Below, one piece after another: positions 1 through 10,660 of a DNA stretch of 64,000 nt; the stretch's first letter is position 1; each line of letters begins with the position of its first letter. The notes under the pieces were generated by a model that saw only the letters and a list, made by a program, of their open reading frames with translations, did not search any database and was not told where the DNA came from. A program made the position numbers and the translations under genes. This DNA comes from Lepus europaeus (lineage: Eukaryota; Chordata; Mammalia; Lagomorpha; Leporidae). Where the stretch lies: contig NC_084844.1 in the NCBI RefSeq assembly GCF_033115175.1, positions 33,451,885 through 33,515,884 of the forward strand. Direction: 5' to 3'.

Positions 1-64
1 CTTTATGATTTTGAAGTAATAATCAAGGAGACACTAGGCTGTTAGTAAGTCAGGAGACTAACAG

Positions 65-690
65 GGGAGGAGTGTTTAGTCTAGCAGGTAAGACACCTGT
101 ATCTCATATCAGAGTACCTGGGTGGGCTGGCACAGAGGGTAAAGCCGCCGCTTGCAGTGCTGGCATCCCATATGGGCACCAGTTGGTGTCCTGCTGCTCC
201 AATTCTGTTCCAGCTCTATGCTATGTCCTAGGAAAGCAGAAGATGGCCCAAGTCCTTGGACCCCTGTACCCACGTGGGAGACCCATAAGAAGCTCCTGGC
301 TTTGGATCAGTGCAGCTCCAGCCATTGTACACAACTGGGGAGTGAACCAGCTAATGGAAGACATTTCTCTCTCTTTCTCTTTCTCTCTCTCTGCCTCTCC
401 TTCTCTCTGTGTAACTCTTTCAAATAAATTAATTAATTTAAAAAAAAAAAAAAAGAGTAGCTGGGTTCAAAACTTAGCTCTAGCTCCTGAAGCCAGTTTC
501 CTGCTAATACAAACCCTGGGAGACAGCAGGTGATGGCTCAAGTAATTGGGTTTCTGCCACCCACAAGGGAAAGAGGATTGATTTGCCAGCTCCCAGCTTT
601 GCCCTAGCCCAGTCCCCTTAGTCATGGGCGTTTGGGGAGTGAATCAGAGGATGTGAACTTTCTTTTTCAAATAAAAAAATTTTTTTAAAG
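65..690 (+). repeat. Old-type C-SINE split by a younger SINE
   Basis: The head (GTTTAGTCTAGCAGGTAAGAC) lies at 65-123 and the body and tail (GGGAGACAGCAGGTGATGG, TTCAAATAAAAAAATT) at 455-690. A younger type A element sits between them. Confidence 0.85.
124..454 (+). repeat. C-SINE type A nested in an older copy
   Basis: Complete element with GGCTGGCACAGAGGGTAAAG head, (CT) tract and A-tail. Flanked by a 12-bp duplication GAGTACCTGGGT (112-123) / GAGTAGCTGGGT (455-466), one mismatch. Confidence 0.92.
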
Positions 691-889
691 TACAGTAAAT
701 GAATAAAGAATGCTATATCAAACATAAAACACTTAAAAATGGATCTTATACTTTAAAATGTAATGAGATAGATAAGTCTATTTCACCCTAGAGTTATCTC
801 CCAGCTCTAAGAGTTATTCAGTATCAACAAGATGTTCCTTATATCTATTCAATAAATATTTATTGAGACCCTAAATCTAAGCCACTAAA

Positions 890-1370
890 TATATTAAGGC
901 AGAGATATCCAGCTTTGAACAAAGGATATTAAAATCGCTGCTTTCACAGAACTCATATTTTTCTGAGAGGAGACAGATAATAGAAAAGTAAAACATTATG
1001 TCATAAGACAATAATTTTGTAAAGAAAAATCAAGTAAGGAAGGAGAATATGAGCCCGGGGGTGGGGGGTGGGGTGGGGGATAGGAAGAGACGTTCACAAT
1101 AGGATGGTCCAGGAAGGCCCCTTTGACACTGGGATGACATTTAGGGGACTGAGAGCAGAAAATATATGGATATAAGTGTTTAAGACTGTGGGATCCACAA
1201 GTAGCAAGGCCCTGAGGTGGGCACTGCCTATGTCTAATGATACCCTGGTGAGGGGAAGAGGAAGACAAAGGTGGTGCCAGGCCAGACCAGGAAAGGTCAC
1301 TGTAAAGACTCAGGCAATGAAGGCAGGTCAAGAGCATTAGCTCATAGGGCTTTCTGGAACATAAAGGTGG
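890..1370 (+). repeat. Old interspersed repeat, family not assigned
   Basis: Diverged sequence resembling a common old mammalian repeat (TTTCACAGAACTCATATTTT, GGAAGGCCCCTTTGACA, CAAGGCCCTGAGGTGGG). A G-rich run at 1055-1078 lies inside. A similar old repeat occurs at 24.27-26.48 kb. Confidence 0.4.
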
Positions 1371-2489
1371 CAAACTGCTTCACCAATAGCTTTTTGACCC
1401 TCTAACACATTGAGCAACATAAGTATGAATACAGGATATCTCAGCCATTGACAATAATTTAGCTTTTTAGAATGTCCCCTCAGTAAAATTGATCCCTGAG
1501 AAATGAACATGCCTTAAAAATTGGATTAGTCTTATGTCTCCTGCAAAGCAGGCTGGGTCCAACTGTGTAGCTTTGTTCTTGTCCTCTCTTTCCCAGAATG
1601 TTTCTTTTTCTGTAAAATGAGGAAACATCACCAGTTCTTATCTGGCTTGCAGGTATTTGTGAATCATTTTAGTGTCTTAGAAGAAAATTACTACACAAAT
1701 TCAATGGAACAACTTTTCACACTCCTCCCTAACAATACCCCCCAGTGCCACCACCAATTCTGGTTCCTAAAGGGCATTTATAATACATTGCTCAGTTATA
1801 ACACTTTTTTCCCTCCTCTATTTGAATGGAGTAAAAGAAAAACAACAACAACAAAAGTTCCAAATAAATTCTTACCAATGAGTAAAATGTAAAGGCTTTT
1901 TACTAAAAATAAAAACCAACACAACTGTGAGCTCTGGGAATACCTTTAATACTATATAGAAAGGAAATCATGGCTAATTCTTAACTAAAGAAAATCACTA
2001 CACATACATACACACACATACACTCTCCTGTAGAACCAAGGACACGCCCACCTCTGGGATCTGCTAAACGGACACTAACTAGCCTAACAGCCAGGGGCAC
2101 ACCTCATTCATTGTTTTCTCTTAGCCAAAGAGATGTATGCATTTGAACTTGAAAATGTTCACTGGATAAAACTATTACATACACAAATGTGTTTGATGGG
2201 TACCTATAAAAGAAATACCTTAACTTGGAAAATTATCCTTAAAAATATTCTGCAGCTTCTTTCCCTCCTCTGTTTACCAGGCTTCTAACAACAGAGCTAA
2301 GTCAAGAAGGCTCTGTATCAGGACCTAAGAACGTTTGTGTGCACAGAGCAATGGGTCTAGCGGTGTACTCCTGATTACATTCCAAAGTCAACTATTAATT
2401 AATTGGATTTTCTGCATCTCCACCAGCATAAATAAGAGTTGACTGTACCTTGAATATTCCCTCTATATTTCTCTTAAAGGTTTACATCA

Positions 2490-2828
2490 GGGACTGGTAT
2501 TGTGGTGCAGCACGTTAAGTTCCTCCTGCAATGCCAGCATCCACATGAGCACCAGTTCAGAGTCCTGGCTGTTCCGCCTCCAATCTCGCACCCCATTAAC
2601 GTGTCTAGGAAAGTAATGAAAGATGGCCCTAGTAATTGGGCCCCTGCCACCTGGGAGACCAGGATGGAGTTCTAGGTTCCTGGCTTCAGCCTGACAGCCC
2701 TGGCCACTGTGGCCATTTGGGGAGTGAACAAGCAGATGGAATAGCACTTGTGTGCTCTTTCCCTCTCTCTCTTCCTTTCTCTCTAACTCTGCCTTTCAAA
2801 TAAATATATAAATCTTAAAAAAAAAAAG
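2490..2828 (+). repeat. C-SINE type A
   Basis: GGGACTGGTATTGTGGTGCAG head, body and AAATAAATATATAAATC tail with a short A-run. It is moderately diverged. Confidence 0.9.
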
Positions 2829-2940
2829 CCTTGCATCAAAACAAAACCACAATATATACTTTGAAATCTCTGCATTCAAGGAACTCTAACTTGAGCAATG
2901 TCAGTGAAGTGCATATTATTTCAAGATTATTAGTTCAAGG

Positions 2941-3236
2941 AGAGGACATCATGGCACAGTGGGTTAAGCTCCTGCTTGGGGTGCTGGCATCCCCTGCAGG
3001 AGTGCCTGAGATCAGGTCCTGTTTCAAATCCAGCTTCTTGCTAATGTGTAATCTGGGAGGCATCTGGTGCTAAGCTCAAGTGCTTGGGTCTCTGCTAGGT
3101 ACATGGGAGAGCTTGATGGAGTGCCTGGCTCCTGGCTTCAACCTGGCCTAGTCCTGGCTGTTGTGGGCATTTGGGGAGTGATCCAGAGGATGGAAGGTCT
3201 CTGTCACTCTGCCTGTAAAAAAATATAAATAAATAA
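2941..3236 (+). repeat. Old-type C-SINE
   Basis: GAGGACATCATGGCACAGTG head, TTAAGCTCCTGCTTGGGG body, tail ATATAAATAAATAAG. Lies 110 bp after the previous SINE in the same direction. Confidence 0.85.
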
Positions 3237-3599
3237 GCTTGAAAGTAAAATATATTACTTTAGGTTCTGTATTAGGTAACTCACTAAGGATAGTTTTTAA
3301 ATGAAGAGAAAGGTAATGAAAGATGCTGCATTAAAAGGGAGATAACTGAGTAAATAAACATTCTGACTTACTAATATCTTTGCAAATGAAATACAAAATG
3401 AGAGAAACAGAATAATATGGTGATTATTAGAAGGTAGCAGGATTTTGTGTATTCTGGATCAGTCTCAGAATGAGACTCATTCTTTTCATTCCTTTCTACT
3501 CTGGAAATAAATCATTTATACAAGCCTACACTGCTGTTCGGTACATCTGTGACATTCCTAGATGTACAGAATTTTAGACTTGGAAAAGCATAGGCTCTG

Positions 3600-3775
3600 T
3601 AGGTGAAGTTCCAGCTATTTCACTTACTAGATAGTATCAGCCAATATTTCAGCAAATACTCACAATTTAATCCTCAGTTTCCTTACCTGCAAAATGTAAA
3701 AAATAAAAGTGCCAATCTTTCATAAAGTTACTATGAGAACTCAATACAGGTAAAGTGCCCAGCACAATTTGGCAG
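3600..3775 (+). repeat. MIR SINE relic
   Basis: Contains the MIR core CCTCAGTTTCCTTACCTGCAAAATG and a degenerate AAGTGCCCAGCACA motif in sense orientation. Confidence 0.65.
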
Positions 3776-3779
3776 CTAT

Positions 3780-3905
3780 TATATTTCAATGCTTTAATTT
3801 CACAGAGGGGGAACTAAAGCTTAGAAAGGTTAAAACCTCTTTTGTCCCAAATCACACAACTACTTAGTGGCTGAGTCAGAACTAAAAGAACTAACAGTCA
3901 AGTTT
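3780..3905 (-). repeat. MIR SINE relic
   Basis: Reverse-orientation MIR core: TTTCACAGAGGGGGAACTAAAG, AGGTTAAA, then CAAATCACACAACTACTTAG. Confidence 0.6.
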
Positions 3906-3906
3906 G

Positions 3907-3907
<1 letters not shown>

Positions 3908-3950
<43 letters not shown>
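3908..3950 (+). repeat. (CT)n microsatellite
   Basis: About 21 uninterrupted CT units followed by AAATAAATTG, so it is probably the tail of an otherwise lost C-SINE. Confidence 0.9.
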
Positions 3951-3954
<4 letters not shown>

Positions 3955-3981
3955 AAATTGAAAAATTTAAAAATTTTTAAA

Positions 3982-4300
3982 GGAGCAGGCATTTGGCATT
4001 TGGCTCAGGGTTAAGACATGGCTTAGGGCACCCACATCCCACGCTGGAGTACCTGGTTTAAGAGTCTCAACTCCTTGGCCTCCCATCCTGCACAGTGCTA
4101 ATACACACCTTGGAAGGCAGCAGGTGATGGCTCAAGTACTTGGGTGCCTGCCACCCACGTGGGAAACCTGGACTGAATTCTGAGCTCCAAGCCCTAGCTA
4201 CTGCAGGCATTTGGAGAATGAACCAGTGGAAGAAAGATCTCTATTGGTCATTCGGCTTCTCCCCCCACTTCCCCTTTCCAATACATTGAAAAAATTTTAG
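3982..4300 (+). repeat. Old-type C-SINE
   Basis: GCAGGCATTTGGCATTTGGC head, GGAAGGCAGCAGGTGATGG core, diverged AATACATTGAAAAAAT tail. Confidence 0.85.
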
Positions 4301-6089
4301 AAGTCCCTTAAGCTTCAGTTTAATCACTTTGTCAACTAGCTTGCTATATAAGACTGTCTCTTAGGCTTTGTTCAAAACTCTAATTATAAAGTTTCAGGTC
4401 CCAGTTACAAGTAAAGTAAGAACGCAAAGATGGGCTAACTATGTGTTGACTAATAGGTAAAATTAAGAGGCAAGCAGAGACACCGTGGAAAGGGGAATTT
4501 ACTCAGGAGGTGTTCCCTGTTACTGGTCAACCGCTAACCTGCCAGTGCTCCGGCTGTCACTCTGAGCCTCAGGGCAGTACATTCTAATCTTGATCATAAC
4601 TTTATCCTGGAGTCTAAGAAAATCTAGGACAACCAGCTGAGCAGGAAGAGTACGGTGGTTAAAGAACTGGAGACCTCTCTTGTGCTAAACTAAGATCCTC
4701 TTACTCTCGTGCTCTGAGATGAAAGATTAATTTTGTGTTATCCCTCTAAAAATATTTATAAATAAGTAACAGAATTGAGAAGGAAAATACGACCATAATC
4801 ACTTTCAGAAGTGTCAATATTATTGGAAATAATAGACACACATATTTTAAGAGATAAACAAATGAGAAAACTAGAACTCAAACAATGTATAAACTCCATC
4901 ATGTTTTCCACCTACAATGGAGAAAAAGAATATATCCAAGTGAAAATTAAAATAGTAAAAAGTTGATCCTCTTTATCAGTCAGCATTAAGTAATAAGGAG
5001 ACCTGGAAAAGTATCCTTGACCTGCTTGTTTTGATGGCTAGAGAAATACTGATCAGCAAAATATAACTAGAGAAGTATTGATCAAAATGGCAGTGGATGG
5101 TTACTCTAAATACACAAATAGAGTGAAAAATAAAGAAAAAAAAAGTAGAAGGAAATTAAAGAGGAAGAGAAAGACTTTGGCAAAAGTAGGGAAACCTAAG
5201 AATTAGACTTTAAAGAGAGTGGCAAACTTGCCTCAGGATTTGAAATGCCGTGGTCACCCAGAGACAATGCTCAGGCAAAACAGAAAGGAAAGCAGTGTAA
5301 TTAATCGGTCAGGACTAAGATAGGAAGTTTTGAAATGGAAAATAGAGGACCTGAGAAATAGAAGGGAATGTTCTTGCAAAAGCCAAATTTCCTCTTCTAT
5401 CCTGACTTTTTTCTAGTACTTTTAGAATATTACAATTTAAAACTCTGGATATACCTTATACAATGTATGCTACTGTTACCAAAGACAAACCTAAGCACAA
5501 AGAGTGAGGGGTAAGAATGAGGACTAAGGCTTAGCTTGCAATGCCCTTGGATACACAGCCATCAAATGAAGTAGAAACAAGCAAAGTTATTTTAGAAGCA
5601 AATCTATGGCGTATTTTATTGTTAAGATCATTTTCAAAAGCTATCTTCCCTTTAGGAAATTAAAATTGAAATATAAATAAAAATCCAGTTGATTTGGTCC
5701 TTATGAAATTGCACATAACCTGAATGAACTGAGCAAAATGTAGACATGTCTGATTTTCAGAAACTCTCTGGGAACTCCAGAAACCGCATCAAGGTTGTTT
5801 TTTGTGTTTTTTGTTTTTTTAACTTACTGTTCTCACAACTTTACATTTTCCATTGCATAGCATCCCCAGTTTTACAGACTTGACCAAAGGATAACCAATC
5901 TTAACAGGAAGCTAAAATAACTCACAGGTTGAGCGATACATAAAATTATCCAAAATTCATCAAAGCCAATAAAGAATGCCTTTAGATTTTTGACACCAGG
6001 GTACAGTGATTCATCAATAAACTAAAGTGCTACAAAGCACAATTCCAGGAGATATAAAGAGAACTTCAGTCAAATGGAAGGCTTATTGA

Positions 6090-6395
6090 CCACATTTAAA
6101 TAAATCTGATTTGCAGTGCAAACTGATAAGGAACAAACAGCATGGATTCCAGAAGAGTAAACCATGTGTCCATAAAACATTAGAACTCTTTGGAAGAGTT
6201 AATCAAATAATGGATAAAAGAAAAACTGACACATATAATTCAAAAGGTTATTTTCTGGTTTTTAAAAATAAAATTTCTCCTAAGAGGCTACCAAGAAAAT
6301 AGAGTGACTGCTGTGGCTAAAAACAGAACCAGGACCAATACTGAAAATATCCAGAGATTAATACTAGGCTATTGTAAACATTTATTATTAATAAC
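6090..6395 (+). repeat. CR1/L3-like LINE relic
   Basis: A 63-codon open stretch from 6111 contains NKQHGFQKSKPCVHKT, LELFGRVNQIMD and KRKTD, resembling the conserved CR1/L3 reverse-transcriptase block (QHGFRKGRSC..NLLEF...V...D). The following LDFSKAFD catalytic motif is not preserved and the frame ends at 6302. It is a decayed fragment, not a gene. Confidence 0.5.
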
Positions 6396-8283
6396 GTAGA
6401 AAAAGCACACATGGACAGAAAAGGTGAATGAGAATTGCCAGTGACATAAACTACCCGATTAGAGCCTGGACGTCCTTGCTAAGATACAATGAAGTTCCCT
6501 CTTCACAAAATGAAGAACAATATTTAAAGTAAACCGATGGCTCAAAATCAATAGTCAAAAAGAAAAACACAAGATCAGAAAGATCTGCCAGAGTGAGAGA
6601 AAGGGCAGACTGAGAGAACACAGGACAGAGAGACTGATAAAACAGTGAACGACAAAGAGAACGCCAACAGCGCTTCTAGTTTACCTTTTCCTTTATGAAA
6701 ACACAGAAACTTCACCTACAGCTTTATGGTAACAGAAGACGGATTTAAAATAAAAGAGGAAACTTTTATGCAGCATGAAATTAACATTGAACATGCAAAC
6801 ACAGGATACTAGTAAGACACAAAGCTTAGGATGGAACCCAAAGACCTCAGAAACATCTAAAGATGGCTCTACAGTAAAATCACTTAAGACAAAAATTAAA
6901 ATGGAATGCAGACCTCAAGCTTCAGAGTATGAGGAAGAATACGGCAGGAAGGAAGTTTTCTTTCTAAATGCTATATTCGAAATGGTGATTTCTACATTTA
7001 AGTATTCCTAATTCTGCCCTATAGTCCAAATTAAATGTTAAACTCTCATCCAAAAAACCTCATGCAATTTCCTCAGATATATTCTTCTTTTTTATTTTTA
7101 AAGCGCAACCTTCCATTTCACCCAATTCTTCTTCAACTTCATTTATCCCAGCTTCAAAATATTGTCTGAGAAGTATAATGAAGAACCTCCTTGAATTTTA
7201 AAAATCCTTGTTTGGAAAAGAGTTTTGAAATTTGTTTTATTTTCCTACCTTCTTTTCTACATAGACAAAAATTTAAATTCATGTAGTACTTTAATTCTTT
7301 TCTTAGTCCATTCATATCACAAAATAAAAACCTGAGTTTAGACTTTGAGATTAATCACTTTTAATAATATTTTAACCTGAACCAAAGAGGTACAGCAAGA
7401 AGTATCCTTTTATAAAATGAATTTTAATCAATAAGCAACATCATTTGATGGAGTAAGACAGAATTCTCATTAAAAAGGCAGAGCCCTGTAGGCTCTGTCC
7501 TCACCACGGGGAATGAGTAATTGGTCTATGAAATGTGATGGTCCTAGTCAGTTCATAAATTCAACACATAAAGAACAGACTAGGAACAGGCAAAATCCAT
7601 AGCCTGCACACTTAAGAAACTATGTCTAAAAAATTTTATGGGGCAGTAAGAAAAACAGATTTAAAACATACATTTTTGAAAGTGATAAAATTCTGTGTGG
7701 ACAAGACAAAAAGTGATCAGGAGGCAGGTTTACACCTTGTATCCATTTTGTGATTCAGTTCTCTCCATTTTGGGCTTAGCAATAGGGTGCCACACATGGT
7801 GTAAGGCCAGCCACAGCATTCAAGCTTGACTGAATTTTAAAAGTGACACAGTAATCAATTATGCTCAAGGGCATCCTGGAATGGTGCTGCTGACCATTAA
7901 ATCAGTCTTCTTAGTGCTTACTTCAAATTTAAACAGAATGCAAAGCACAGTCCCTGGTTCAATTAAATACAAGCTCATACACTTCATCTGTATTTTAAAA
8001 ACTAATGATCAGTATGTATTTCTTGCAAAAAAACGGTTTTATTATACATATCTAAAAAGGCTATGCAACCCACTTAAAAACACACAAATGATTTTTCTAA
8101 GACTTAGTTCTTCTGGAATATAAAAGTTTGCTCTAGAATGTCAATAAGGCAATATCCTTCATAGATGGAACAAATACAAAGGTAAACAGCAGCAGTTCTT
8201 ACATGGTTCCTGATTTGAGAGATACACTTTGAAAGGAATATTTCAAACAGATGGAAAGTAAAATATAAGAAAGTTATACTAAC

Positions 8284-8535
8284 CTGCATCAATTTTCCTT
8301 CTGCTGGAGTTATTTCAGCAACACCAGCAAACACACCTTCCAAAGTGAGATTCAGTTTTCCTGTAGGGTCCATTTTCAAGGGGATCACTCTGATAATAGC
8401 TTTCTGCTCTGCTGATCTCTCAGACTCCACCGCTGCTGCCAGTACCAGTCCTGTACGTCCAAAGCCTGCCTGGAGGGTAGCCATCAGCAGCCAGGGCCAG
8501 AGGGCAACCAGCTGCAGCTGGTGGCCACCACTCAT
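8284..8535 (-). CDS. RNF43: RNF43 first coding exon (residues 1-84)
   Basis: RNF43 is a single-pass membrane RING E3 ubiquitin ligase that removes Frizzled receptors from the cell surface and is itself controlled by R-spondin/LGR. This exon starts with ATG at 8535 ([18 protein letters not shown]), a Leu/Trp-rich signal peptide of about 23 residues, followed by the start of the extracellular protease-associated domain ([19 protein letters not shown]). It ends with codon 84 (CAG) directly before a GTTAGT donor at 8283, a phase-0 junction. The sequence matches the human protein nearly residue for residue as I remember it, with Val instead of Ala at residue 10. Transmembrane and RING exons lie off the left edge. 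The exon also carries 5' UTR above 8535, but I could not place its acceptor. The next gene upstream is HSF5 in the same orientation. Confidence 0.95.
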
Positions 8536-10559
8536 GCTACCAGCTGCAGCAATGCACTTCGGCCATACATACTGCTTCCTTTAGCTAATACCAAATGCAG
8601 GTTCTCGTATCCGGATAAATGGAAGAAGAGAAATTTACGCTTCAGTTTCAGAAAACCAGGTTGTAGTTTTGGCCCTTCCTTCCTCTAAAGTGTATTCCCA
8701 AGAGCAGGTGGCATTCCTGATTGGGCAGAGAAGAGGGTGTTTTCAGCCCACTTCTGTGGCAGGTATGTCATTCTCTCCCATCTTCACTCTGACTGGGAAA
8801 GGTATCACCACTTCTCTTTAGAATTTCCAACTCTGCTTGAGATTGAATGTCACATCCGGAAGCTTGGTTATATCAGATCATCTGTGTTGGTCTTCCATAT
8901 GCATCAGGTCGCTGAGGCACTGAACCCAGTGTTCATGAACAAAACAAGGCAAAGTAAACAGCTATAGCCGTGCATCCAAGGTGAGAGTGAAGAGCTGGAG
9001 CTCCGAACGTGAAGAGATGGTCCTTTTTAAGCCACGAACGTTGTCAGTGGTAAATGACTGAAGACCACAAGATCTTTTTTTTAAATGGAAGAAAGGGAAC
9101 AATAATAAAATTTCAGGCCACACCTTGAAAGATGTCCAATGAGGATACAACATATATCCAGAAAAATTTCCACATTAAACTGTATTTCAGGTGTAGTCAA
9201 AACTCTAGGCCTATTAATTTATATAGCTGGACAGACTTCAATTCTTTTGTTTTACCAAAAGCTGTCTATAAATTAGGTACTAATTTACTTATATTCACAT
9301 ATTACAGGATAATTTTGAGCATCACAATCTTTTCCAGCTACCATAATTAAAAGATGTGAAAAGGTTAGCTTTCCAATTATTTTTCCCAGTTAAAATTCAT
9401 ATTTCTATCTCCATTTTCTTTTCTCACTTAGGGATCCCAGATTTTATTCTCAGTTTGAGAACGCCAAGCACTCTGATTTCCCCTGAGATGCCTTTGGCAA
9501 CTACTTTAATATCCAGAGCTCATAATCTGTAATTTTCTAGGTTCATAAGAAAAACAAAGGACTATTCCTAACATGTTTTCAAATTCCTTGAGGGAATAGG
9601 GAATAAAAGATAGGGGGTGTAGGGAGGTGATTAATCACAAGCTCCAAGTAGATAGAACACCTTCAAAAAATACTAATAAGCCCAAGGAGAGTAGATCAGT
9701 GTGATTTTCAGGCACATACACAAATTCAGGTCTTTGTACAAATACAGAGTGAGATTTTTAAATGTTCACCCATAAGTAAATATAAATGCACTTCATCCAC
9801 AAAGCCCACTGCACTCTGAGGTCAAGTTTAAAAGTATTATGAAGTCTTCAGAATAAGTGCTGGGAAGCTAAGCAGTTGAACACGAACCTGTTTTAGAGAT
9901 TCTTTTCTTTTGCTGAGGCAGAGGGAGGAGGGAAGAAAGAATTTCAAAAGAAATCTGCAAACCTGTTGTGCTGTCTCGGGCCCACTGGAATCCACGGGGG
10001 TGAAACAAATTCAATTATGCTTTTACGGATCCTGCTCAAAAAAGGTTTCAACTGCTTAACCAGGTACAGCTCATTCTTCCACCTTCTTACTCTGCAACCA
10101 CACCAACTGCCCAGCGCTACAGGTAGGTGCCGAGAAATTCCGCAGCCTGAAAAGATAATCCAAGCAGGTCAGAGGCAGAAACTGACTCCAGGATGAGAGC
10201 TACTGTTCCCAAGAATCCTAAAAACACTTATAGGAGATCCAAACTCATTTCTGAAATCTCCTAACAAAAGTTCCTTTTCTCTTACAACAGCAAATAGAAT
10301 GATCAAATCTTGAAAAGAGTGAAAAAACCAAGTAGCAAACACATCAGCAGCAAGTCACCAGAAACACAGAGAATCCCAGGGGGAGAAGGCAGTGTCCCTG
10401 AATCATGGGTGGACTTGGAAAGTTCGGAAGGATTCCAGCGCTTCCCTTCCAGAGAGATAATTCTGGATCGACTCCTTAGAGCAGGAAGCCTGTGGTTTGT
10501 AATTGGTGTTCTAGCTGACTCCCTCCCCTGGGACTGCAATCACGCTCTCTACCTGCTGA
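8536..10559 (-). other. RNF43: RNF43 5' UTR and upstream intron region
   Basis: Region 5' of the RNF43 ATG on the minus strand. The part nearest the ATG is 5' UTR of the same exon. The rest should be intron between a non-coding first exon and this exon. No C-SINE is present across about 2 kb, which is unusual for this window and fits a promoter-proximal stretch. Possible donors on the minus strand are CAGGTAGAG near 10.55 kb and GTAAGA near 10.28 kb, but I cannot tell which, if any, is used. Confidence 0.45.
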
Positions 10560-10660
10560 CAAAGTGAGGGTGGAGCAGCTGGAGGCAGCCACCCCCGGCC
10601 GGCCCCTCCTCCTCCGGGGGCGCGCCCACAACACTTACTTAACCAGACACGTTCTTTCCC
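10560..10660 (-). promoter_or_regulatory. GC-rich island, candidate RNF43 promoter / first exon
   Basis: This is the only strongly GC-rich, CpG-containing non-repeat sequence in the window. It includes GGCCGGCC and GGCGCGCC octamers plus GC-box-like runs (CCTCCTCCGGGGGCGCGCC). It lies about 2.1 kb upstream of the RNF43 start codon in the correct orientation and before the HSF5 3' end, so it is the natural place for the RNF43 transcription start. I see no clear TATA box. A GTAAGT donor-like motif lies on the minus strand near 10638. The assignment is by position and composition only. Confidence 0.45.

Larger units (their letters stand above)
1..8283 (-). other. RNF43: RNF43 intron after the first coding exon (partial)
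   Basis: Minus-strand intron beginning with the GTTAGT donor at 8283 and continuing past the left edge. It holds C-SINEs at 65-690, 2490-2828, 2941-3236 and 3982-4300, MIR relics near 3.6-3.9 kb, an old LINE-like stretch near 0.9-1.37 kb and a CR1/L3 reverse-transcriptase relic near 6.1 kb. From 4.3 to 8.28 kb it is otherwise AT-rich with no exon I could recognise. Confidence 0.8.

Noticed and set aside
996..1373. 125-codon minus-strand frame rich in Pro/Ser
   Set aside because: It lies in an old interspersed repeat and a G-run; no exon boundaries or family match.
8104..8283. Continuation of the RNF43 frame for about 60 codons past codon 84
   Set aside because: A GTTAGT donor follows CAG exactly where the known protein continues in another exon; the extra codons are intron.
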